Shown in pieces: positions 47,930 through 57,700 of a stretch of DNA of 64,000 nucleotides. The translations under genes and the position numbers were made by a program. The stretch is taken from the NCBI RefSeq assembly GCF_000025005.1, contig NC_013526.1, positions 992,001-1,056,000 of the forward strand, read 5' to 3'. The notes under the pieces are model-generated. The model saw only the letters and a program-made list of their open reading frames with translations, was not told the DNA's origin and made no database searches. The stretch's first letter is position 1. Each line of letters begins with the position of its first letter. This stretch comes from Thermobaculum terrenum ATCC BAA-798. GTDB lineage: Bacteria; Chloroflexota; Chloroflexia; Thermobaculales; Thermobaculaceae.

Positions 47930-49196
47930 ATGAACAGGTTAATCGTGATACTGATGGTGCTTGTGCTGGGGGCTGGGGCGCTGGCACCCAGCACAAGCAT
48001 AGCTAAGAGCGCCCCATGTCAGGGGCGATCACCTGTATATCTCTAAGCTCCCAGGTGTACGACCTTCCTCAAAGTTTCCTTCGGTAGTCAAGCATATAGT
48101 AGAAGTGAGAAGAACTACTTGCGACCACGTAGTTCTATGGTCCAGTGTTAACAATTCGCATTTCTCGATATTTGGACCTTTTATTCTTTATCCGAGCAAC
48201 GAGGATGGAACTGTTAAGCTATACGATCTTCGCACTCAGAGAGAATACGTGATTGCGAGGCGTGAGCAAAAGTATGATGTTATATCCACTCCTAAGTCAG
48301 ATGGTAGATGGGTCATATATAGAGAAGAGTTACTGAATCCCCACCAATCGGGTGAAGGCAATCCGAAAAAACCACGGATATTTGTAGTTGATCTCCTAAC
48401 GGGAAGCAAACGCCTCCTTGCAGCTAGCCACGTCCCTGGATACCCTCAAATCGTGTCCCCGTTGTACGACATATCTCAGGGCAAAGCGATATATAGGATA
48501 GTCAAAGGCGACCCAAATGCCCCCAGTAGTGAGATCCATATAGTGGACCTGGCAAGTGGCAAGGACCAACTTATTAGAAGCTACACTTGGCCTCGATATG
48601 CCCATGGTGTTGCTATAGATGATAATCGGGCTGTATGGTCCCTGATTATGGCTCCTCATGCTAATCATAAAAACACCTCAGGTGAGATATATTACTATGA
48701 TCTTAGAACTGGCAGGGGCAGATTGCTCACGATTACTGGTTATGAATGGATGCCTGATATTTCTGGAAGATATGTGATTTGGATTAGATCTAGTGGTTTT
48801 CTGTACTACGGCAGGGTAGTAATTATGGATTTGTACACCGGTAAGAAGCAAGTGATAGATTTACATTGCGCTGACAACCCTAAAGCCTTTGACTATAAGC
48901 GTCAAGCTATGTGGCCATCTATAGGTCGTAGGGTTGCTACTTGGGAGCAGTACTGTAGCACAAGGTATAGTGGGTATCATATGCACTACGATCTTTTGAA
49001 TAAGCGTCTGTCCATTGTGGATGCTACTGCAAGGAATATTGATTCTTACGCAGATGGATGGGTAGAAGCTTACAGGCACGTACTGAGAGATGAGCCGCCT
49101 GATATTAGAACCGTGATTATAATCTACAAAGGCGCTGATCAGGAGAGTCTTCCCCGCATGCCCAATGCGGGTGGTGGTGGGATGGTTGGAAAGTAA
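47930..49196 (+). pseudogene. Secreted beta-propeller (TolB-like) protein, frameshift after the signal peptide
   Basis: ATG 47930, with AGGTGA before it, opens a signal peptide (LIVILMVLVLGAGALAPSTS) that ends at a stop after 38 codons. Removing one G from the four at 48022-48025 links it to a long frame that runs to 49196 (also readable alone from GTG 48105, 363 residues). That part has five or six repeated blades of the type KLYDLRTQREYVI, IFVVDLLTGSKRLL, IHIVDLASGKDQLI, IYYYDLRTGRGRLL and VVIMDLYTGKKQVI, each followed by a GRYVIW-like strand. It is a WD40/TolB-type propeller for binding outside the cell. It is probably co-transcribed with the peptidase gene. Confidence 0.72.
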
Positions 49197-49201
49197 TCTT
49201 A

Positions 49202-49224
49202 GAGGCGGGAAACATTCCCGCCTC
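49202..49224 (+). terminator. 10-bp hairpin after the propeller gene
   Basis: A perfect stem GAGGCGGGAA / TTCCCGCCTC with a 3-base loop starts 5 bases after the stop codon. No T-run follows, so it may be a weak terminator or protect the 3' end. Confidence 0.55.
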
Positions 49225-49359
49225 AACATCCTGGGAGCAACTCGACATAAGGTCTATGGTACCGTTGCAGGCTCCTGGTAGTACCTATTGGCTATGGTCG
49301 CTCCTGTGCGCTTCCCTTAAGATAGTACCTGACTGGCTATATCTTCCGGAGGTAGTTTT

Positions 49360-51375
49360 CTGAACATCCGCAGGTCTGTATTGGTGTTGCTGCTTGCGCT
49401 GCTGTGCTTGCCCATGTGGAGTGGGAGAGCGTCCGCGGCGTCCGGAGAGGTGCTCCTTGTAGTGGATGGCGGCAGCAAGCACTATGTTGATTCCCGGGGC
49501 TTGGGCTACCTCCTGGGTGATGTGGAGCTCACCAGCAAGTGGGCGGTAGCGTTCGGGCGCAGGGTCCTCACCTCTGTTGAGGGCAGGAGCGATCCAAGGC
49601 TCGGTGGCTTCCCCTACGGGGTGTACGGCATCGACGAGACGGATGCCGACCGTGACATGAACTACACGGACGCGGGGGACGTCGACCCCGCGGCGCTCAT
49701 GGCCGACATCGCCAGCGAGGGGGTGTATAACGTAGGGGTATCGCTGAGCACCGGCAAGGTGGGTGTGGACAAGATCACCCGCAACCTGACTTATGCCCGT
49801 AAATATGGCCTGAAGCTCATCGTGCGCTCGCTGGCGGTAGACACCACTGGCGAGATGGACACCACCCGCACACGGGAGTCGCTGGCGCGCTTCCAGCAGG
49901 TCTTCAGGGAGCACCCCGAGCTGCGAGCGCAGGTGTACGCCTTCATCACCTACCTTGAGCCGATGGGGGATCGAGTGCCCCTGACGGAGCTGCAGGCGGC
50001 CTACAGGTTACATAAATCGGTGTTCCCCAATATCCCCGTGATGGCGGTCTTCAACCAGAGGTTCAACGTGGCCGACAGCAACCACGATGGGATAAGCGAT
50101 GGTGCGCTGGGCCAGCCCCTCAACCCCTATGGCCCGAACGTGGCGGACATCGTCGCGCTGGATGTATACCCCGTCCTGCCGGACTCCTATGGCTACGACA
50201 CCATCAGCAGGCAGTATGTGCACGCCCGCCGAGTGGTCGACCGAGTGGACGCCCAGACGGGCAAGCGGACGCCGATCTGGGCCTTCGCGCAGGCCCACGC
50301 CCTGAACATCGACCCCAACGACCGGCCCGAGCCCCACCAGCTGTATCGGCAGGTGAACGACTGGCTGAGGGCAGGCCCGGAGGCAGGGCTTCGCGGGGTG
50401 GACGGGCTCATCTGGTACGCCTGGCACTTCACATCCGGGCGGGAGCAGTCGCACGTGGACCTGGAGGACGTGCCCGCAAACAGGGAGATGGCCAGGTTGA
50501 TAGGTCAGCAGCTGAAGGCCAGTCGCTTCGTCACCCACGACCTGCCCTACTCTTCTGAGCTTATGGTGGAACCAGGGAAGTACCTGCGGGTGCGCAGCAG
50601 TGGGCATATAAACCTCTCCGCCGGCACCATAACCCTGGCGATCGGCCACCAATGGCCCGGCAACGACGGTCGTGCCCACGTCCTGCTCGATACCGGGGGC
50701 TCATCGACCCGCAACCGGCTGCGTATCGAGAAGACTTCGACCAACGTACTGCGTCTGGTGATCACTGATCGCTACGGTCGCACCAAGTGGGTGGGGATGA
50801 ACGTCGGTGATGCCAACATGCCAGGCAAGCGCTATTGGCCAGGCTATAGCGAGATCGCAGCCACCTGGAGCAACGGCGCGATGGCGATCTACCTGGATGG
50901 CGTCCGCGGGGGACTCTCCGGGGGCAATGGCACAGGTCAGCTCTCGGGGGTAGGGGAGTACATCTACCTGGGAGCCTCCCTGTCGGGCGGCAGCAGCGCC
51001 GAAGGGACACTCAGGCACATCACCATCCGCAGTGCTGCTGGCACCGCCACCGAGGTGAGGCGATGGACGCTGTATGCCCCCCTTGCGCAACTACCGGGCA
51101 GGCCCACGAGTCTCTGGCCATCGGCCACCACCATCACCGACCCCACGCCCACCCTGCGCTGGGGAGACTCGCCTTCGGCCACGACCTACGAGGTGCAGGT
51201 GTCGAGATCCTCAGGCTTCGGAACGGTACTGCTCTCGAGGGAGATCACCTCCACTAACTGGACGACGCCCTCTTCCCGGCCGCTGACGAGGGGCATGCGC
51301 TACTACTGGAGGGTCAGGGCCAAGGACCGCTACGGGATGGGGCCCTGGGCCACCGCGAGCTTCTACCTGAAATAG
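49360..51375 (+). CDS. Secreted multidomain protein: glycosidase-like, LamG-like and FnIII domains
   Basis: An exported protein of about 671 residues. The best start is CTG 49360, since GGAGG ends seven bases before it and the resulting N-terminus NIRRSVLVLLLALLCLPMW is a normal signal peptide; TTG 49381 has no ribosome site. Residues about 30-395 look like a TIM-barrel glycoside-hydrolase-type domain (ADIASEGVYNVGVSLSTG, VAFITYLEP-like FITYLEPMGDR, IVALDVYPVLPDSYGYD, GLIWYAWHF). Residues about 405-575 are a concanavalin/LamG-like sandwich (TITLAIGHQWPG, AIYLDGVRGG), and the end is one fibronectin-III domain (PTLRWGDSPSATTYEVQVS). It probably binds or cuts a polysaccharide. The exact family is not recognised. 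Confidence 0.7.
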   Translation: MNIRRSVLVLLLALLCLPMWSGRASAASGEVLLVVDGGSKHYVDSRGLGYLLGDVELTSKWAVAFGRRVLTSVEGRSDPRLGGFPYGVYGIDETDADRDMNYTDAGDVDPAALMADIASEGVYNVGVSLSTGKVGVDKITRNLTYARKYGLKLIVRSLAVDTTGEMDTTRTRESLARFQQVFREHPELRAQVYAFITYLEPMGDRVPLTELQAAYRLHKSVFPNIPVMAVFNQRFNVADSNHDGISDGALGQPLNPYGPNVADIVALDVYPVLPDSYGYDTISRQYVHARRVVDRVDAQTGKRTPIWAFAQAHALNIDPNDRPEPHQLYRQVNDWLRAGPEAGLRGVDGLIWYAWHFTSGREQSHVDLEDVPANREMARLIGQQLKASRFVTHDLPYSSELMVEPGKYLRVRSSGHINLSAGTITLAIGHQWPGNDGRAHVLLDTGGSSTRNRLRIEKTSTNVLRLVITDRYGRTKWVGMNVGDANMPGKRYWPGYSEIAATWSNGAMAIYLDGVRGGLSGGNGTGQLSGVGEYIYLGASLSGGSSAEGTLRHITIRSAAGTATEVRRWTLYAPLAQLPGRPTSLWPSATTITDPTPTLRWGDSPSATTYEVQVSRSSGFGTVLLSREITSTNWTTPSSRPLTRGMRYYWRVRAKDRYGMGPWATASFYLK

Positions 51376-51769
51376 GTGGCGACGACGCTCTTTGCAGCGG
51401 GACTTTTTGTCACCGGTGCGGCGAATCCGTGCTTCAAGCGCCTCATCTCTCGCTGGCAGCTTGCGGTCTTTGCCCACTAGTACAGCAACCCTCGGTCCCG
51501 ACCAGGCCGTAATGGCTGGTTATGGGAGATGCGGCTGCCACGCTCCCGCAGGTGCGCAGGCAGGCACGGTGTTATCCCCTCCATCTCAGGCCACCACCTT
51601 CTCCAAGCATGGGAGACACACCGGCCCACCCGCAAACACCTCCACAGGTAGGCCACGAACTGACACCCTACACCCCGAAGGGCGGGGATAGCTCGGATAC
51701 ATGCCTCGACCCCTTATATGCAGGCTATGAACTATGCCCTGAGTGTTGGGAGCATATTCGGGAGGAGTA
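51376..51769. other. CRISPR trailer with decayed repeats
   Basis: No gene is supported. Two degraded copies of the repeat 3' part are seen: ACAGGTAGGCCACGAAC (51644-51660) and CCCTTATATG followed by CAGGCTATGAAC (51711-51732), at close to array spacing before the first full repeat. Decay of this kind marks the old, leader-distal end. Confidence 0.65.
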
Positions 51770-54700
51770 GTTTCAATCCCTTATAGGTAGGCTACGAACC
51801 GCCGATATGGCGTGCCAGCCAGCTGGCTGGAATACGTTTCAATCCCTTATAGGTAGGCTACGAACGGCGTTCGGCGCGATCACGGATGGCGGGGCGGGCG
51901 GTTTCAATCCCTTATAGGTAGGCTACGAACTCGAGGAGATACGCTATGGTCATCGAACCTGAGACCCGTTTCAATCCCTTATAGGTAGGCTACGAACTGG
52001 GACAAATCTGACGCCTTTTTCCGTCTGTACGGCGGTTTCAATCCCTTATAGGTAGGCTACGAACCTGCCAGAACAGGGTCCACCTCGGAGCATCGGGATC
52101 GGTTTCAATCCCTTATAGGTAGGCTACGAACGGCGAGGCGCACGATGGTGGTGCGCCGGCAGTGGTAGTTTCAATCCCTTATAGGTAGGCTACGAACCAG
52201 CTGCTGCGCGCCGAGCTCTACGTCGACTCCGCCTTGTTTCAATCCCTTATAGGTAGGCTACGAACGCAGAAAAGGATCATCAATAAGATAATCCCGCATC
52301 GGGTTTCAATCCCTTATAGGTAGGCTACGAACAGCCCGCGCCAGTCACCCACGTCCGGAATGTACGTGGTTTCAATCCCTTATAGGTAGGCTACGAACGC
52401 GCAAGGGATAGAGAAATTCTAACCAAATTTTAACCGTTTCAATCCCTTATAGGTAGGCTACGAACTTGTTAGTGTCGGCATGTTGCCTTGGCTGCTGCAT
52501 GCGTTTCAATCCCTTATAGGTAGGCTACGAACCACTATACCCAGAACACGAAGGAGGTAGAGAAATGGGTTTCAATCCCTTATAGGTAGGCTACGAACGC
52601 ATATTTGGCAGAAGGCATGCAGGACGTGGAATTTGGTTTCAATCCCTTATAGGTAGGCTACGAACATCGCTCTGGTACTCTGCGCAGACTCCCAACATCC
52701 AGTTTCAATCCCTTATAGGTAGGCTACGAACGCAAGATGAAGTGGGACTAGATTAGTGTCGAAATTGGGTTTCAATCCCTTATAGGTAGGCTACGAACCT
52801 GCTGTCTGGAACTATGGTACTGGTCCGGGCGGTTCCGTTTCAATCCCTTATAGGTAGGCTACGAACACGTACTGGCATTGAAGGAAGCCTATGAGCAGTT
52901 ATGGTTTCAATCCCTTATAGGTAGGCTACGAACAGACGCCATCACTGACGCTGGTGCCGGCCTGGGCGCGTTTCAATCCCTTATAGGTAGGCTACGAACT
53001 ATCAGCGTGCTGCCGCAGAGAAACATAAGTTTGAAGTTTCAATCCCTTATAGGTAGGCTACGAACTGGTCGAGTATGTGGGCAGGCAGTGGGGCGTTTAC
53101 GGGTTTCAATCCCTTATAGGTAGGCTACGAACCACGTTCAGCGGTGCTAACGCTGGTACGGTCACTGAGTTTCAATCCCTTATAGGTAGGCTACGAACCC
53201 TAAGTGGCGCTTTCCTGAACACCTTTTGGAAGGAGGTTTCAATCCCTTATAGGTAGGCTACGAACTTTGTTCCTTACTGACCATATCACGGTCGATCCCA
53301 ACAAGTTTCAATCCCTTATAGGTAGGCTACGAACAGGTACGACCTGCGCCTTGCCCGAAATGTTTTCGCGGCGTTTCAATCCCTTATAGGTAGGCTACGA
53401 ACTCTGCTCACGGTCCATCTCACACCTCCTCATAGTGGGGTTTCAATCCCTTATAGGTAGGCTACGAACCGAATGAAAGCTATCGCAGCAGGATGCCGCG
53501 ATACTAGTTTCAATCCCTTATAGGTAGGCTACGAACTGTAACTATATAATGTCCAGATGTGTTTTGCCAATTTGTTTCAATCCCTTATAGGTAGGCTACG
53601 AACCAATGCAACAACAACACACTGAATGGAGGTAGACAGAGTTTCAATCCCTTATAGGTAGGCTACGAACCGGAGTACTGGCACAAGCGATATCCGGTGC
53701 ACCGGAGTTTCAATCCCTTATAGGTAGGCTACGAACGGTAAACCGCCCTTTTTCTCACGGTAAATTGCCGGGGTTTCAATCCCTTATAGGTAGGCTACGA
53801 ACGGTCCGCTCCCTGGACCTGCCTGATCCAGTGGAGCTCCGTTTCAATCCCTTATAGGTAGGCTACGAACGATCACGAGGCACATGTGGTAGTCCAGCAG
53901 CAGCGGTTTCAATCCCTTATAGGTAGGCTACGAACGCATCTCGAATGCTCGGGAGGCCATCCAGAAGGCGATGTTTCAATCCCTTATAGGTAGGCTACGA
54001 ACCTGCGCGCTCTCCTGACGACGTGCTGTATGTGTACGGGTTTCAATCCCTTATAGGTAGGCTACGAACGCATCGAGAAGTGGGTTCGACGGGGGCTCAC
54101 GGGACAAGTTTCAATCCCTTATAGGTAGGCTACGAACAGGGACGGTCCGGCGTGGCGGAATTGAGCGCGATCAGTTTCAATCCCTTATAGGTAGGCTACG
54201 AACCAGAGCCTCACCAACCTGTTGTTTTCAGGTGGCAACCGTTTCAATCCCTTATAGGTAGGCTACGAACCTCCCGTTTCGTTTACAACAGCATAGTAAT
54301 CGAACAGTTTCAATCCCTTATAGGTAGGCTACGAACTGTAACTATATAATGTCCAGATGTGTTTTGCCAATTTGTTTCAATCCCTTATAGGTAGGCTACG
54401 AACCAATGCAACAACAACACACTGAATGGAGGTAGACAGAGTTTCAATCCCTTATAGGTAGGCTACGAACCGGAGTACTGGCACAAGCGATATCCGGTGC
54501 ACCGGAGTTTCAATCCCTTATAGGTAGGCTACGAACCGAAGTAGGCGGGATTATCCTGTGCCCCTATTTCTAGTTTCAATCCCTTATAGGTAGGCTACGA
54601 ACGTAAACTCCATAGTAGCCATCTAATTCCCCACTCCCGTTTCAATCCCTTATAGGTAGGCTACGAACTATGAGCACAAAATAATCGGCATTGGCTACCA

Positions 54701-57700
54701 TGCTGGTTTCAATCCCTTATAGGTAGGCTACGAACGGGAGGAAGCGGCAGCTTGGGTGCCGGCTTGGCAGGGTTTCAATCCCTTATAGGTAGGCTACGAA
54801 CCTGTGGTTGAGGTACCCAAGAAGGCCGTGGAGGCGGGTTTCAATCCCTTATAGGTAGGCTACGAACGGGACTACCATGTAGGGATCTATTACCGGCATA
54901 TCCAGGTTTCAATCCCTTATAGGTAGGCTACGAACCTGAGCGGTGGCGCGAGCACCAGGCCCGCCAGTACCGTTTCAATCCCTTATAGGTAGGCTACGAA
55001 CCCTAATCAGGCCAGTCCAGACCAAGCACGAAGGGGAGTTTCAATCCCTTATAGGTAGGCTACGAACAGGGGCACAGGATAATCCCACCTACTTCGTGCA
55101 GGCGTTTCAATCCCTTATAGGTAGGCTACGAACCGCACTTGCCGGACTTGGCATCATAGTACCAGCCAAGTTTCAATCCCTTATAGGTAGGCTACGAACT
55201 GACCGCATTCAGTGCCTCAAACTGCAACCTCTCCCGTTTCAATCCCTTATAGGTAGGCTACGAACGGCTGTTCCTCGAAGAAGAATAGCCGCCAGGGGGC
55301 CTGTTTCAATCCCTTATAGGTAGGCTACGAACTCGGAAAAATAGATGCTTTCCAACTCCGCCTGCTGCGTTTCAATCCCTTATAGGTAGGCTACGAACGG
55401 TAAACCGCCCTTTTTCTCACGGTAAATTGCCGGGGTTTCAATCCCTTATAGGTAGGCTACGAACGGTCCGCTCCCTGGACCTGCCTGATCCAGTGGAGCT
55501 CCGTTTCAATCCCTTATAGGTAGGCTACGAACGATCACGAGGCACATGTGGTAGTCCAGCAGCAGCGGTTTCAATCCCTTATAGGTAGGCTACGAACGGA
55601 TCAGAATCGATGCACAGAGTTTCGCCAAGGCTTTGTTTCAATCCCTTATAGGTAGGCTACGAACTGTATAACGCCGTGCTCGTCACGCACCTCGAGAAGG
55701 GCGTTTCAATCCCTTATAGGTAGGCTACGAACAGGGACGGTCCGGCGTGGCGGAATTGAGCGCGATCAGTTTCAATCCCTTATAGGTAGGCTACGAACCA
55801 GAGCCTCACCAACCTGTTGTTTTCAGGTGGCAACCGTTTCAATCCCTTATAGGTAGGCTACGAACCTCCCGTTTCGTTTACAACAGCATAGTAATCGAAC
55901 AGTTTCAATCCCTTATAGGTAGGCTACGAACCGGGTGTGTGTCGGTCGTCATCGTTACCTCCTTCCGGTTTCAATCCCTTATAGGTAGGCTACGAACCTG
56001 GGAGGCGATGTGCCCTGCCCGCGGTGCGAGGAGGGTTTCAATCCCTTATAGGTAGGCTACGAACGATTCTACGGTAGGCTATCATGAATTTCACAGGAGG
56101 GTTTCAATCCCTTATAGGTAGGCTACGAACCCTAGTGCTGGCCTCAGGGGGGTTGTAGCCCCACCCCGTTTCAATCCCTTATAGGTAGGCTACGAACGGG
56201 TCCACGTGGATTGCAACATGCACAGGGTGCGGCGTTTCAATCCCTTATAGGTAGGCTACGAACCGGCCTACGCTCGGTGTTGACCATCTCTGCACACCCC
56301 GTTTCAATCCCTTATAGGTAGGCTACGAACGTGTGGGCTTGTGATTGGTCTCGGCTGTAGGGATGGGTTTCAATCCCTTATAGGTAGGCTACGAACCCTG
56401 GGGCAAGGACAGCACGGTGCTGCTGCACCTGGGTTTCAATCCCTTATAGGTAGGCTACGAACTTCAGGGTTCAGGGCTACCAGGGAGACGACGTCTCCCG
56501 TTTCAATCCCTTATAGGTAGGCTACGAACGTTACCTACTCCCTCTTTTTTTGTGCCCGCAACCTTGGTTTCAATCCCTTATAGGTAGGCTACGAACGATG
56601 CCGGATACACGCGCGCCGGTGATGTATCGGAGGTTTCAATCCCTTATAGGTAGGCTACGAACTCAAGATCAGTGATATACAGACCACCGGCGTCATCCGT
56701 TTCAATCCCTTATAGGTAGGCTACGAACTAGGTAGGCTACGAACGAATGTCCATCGCCACAACCCGTTTCAATCCCTTATAGGTAGGCTACGAACTATCA
56801 TAGAGGTATCACACAATCAGGAGGCTAAAAAGTTTCAATCCCTTATAGGTAGGCTACGAACCTGGTTTGGTGGCTGCGTACAATCCGCAAGATAAGAGGT
56901 TTCAATCCCTTATAGGTAGGCTACGAACCAACCTATTGGCATGGAAAATTCCTTGGCAACCTATGTTTCAATCCCTTATAGGTAGGCTACGAACAGCCAA
57001 CGCCGATTATTTTGTGCTCATACAGACCGCGTTTCAATCCCTTATAGGTAGGCTACGAACGAATTCGTGGACCCGGAGACGGACACGGAGAGCGCCGTTT
57101 CAATCCCTTATAGGTAGGCTACGAACTTGGCGTTGATCTCGACTATGACGACCCTGCAGCCGTGTTTCAATCCCTTATAGGTAGGCTACGAACACCCCTT
57201 ATAGGTAGGCTACGAACGTGCTCTGGATTGGCAGGGTCAAACGTCTCGCTTTCAGTTTCAATCCCTTATAGGTAGGCTACGAACCATGACCGGCATCTAC
57301 CTCACCTCCTACGCTATGCCCGGTTTCAATCCCTTATAGGTAGGCTACGAACGTCCCAGGAGCGGGTGGGTGACCTCTATGTGGTCACGGGTTTCAATCC
57401 CTTATAGGTAGGCTACGAACGAACACATGTTCTACACTCACGCGTCTTCCAGCATGGTTTCAATCCCTTATAGGTAGGCTACGAACTGGTAGCATGCTAC
57501 GATATAGACGTCGAAATCTAACGTTTCAATCCCTTATAGGTAGGCTACGAACGCGCTATCCCCTCTGGGCCGCACGCACGCACCTGTGTTTCAATCCCTT
57601 ATAGGTAGGCTACGAACGGATCAGAATCGATGCACAGAGTTTCGCCAAGGCTTTGTTTCAATCCCTTATAGGTAGGCTACGAACTGTACACAAGGGCGTT

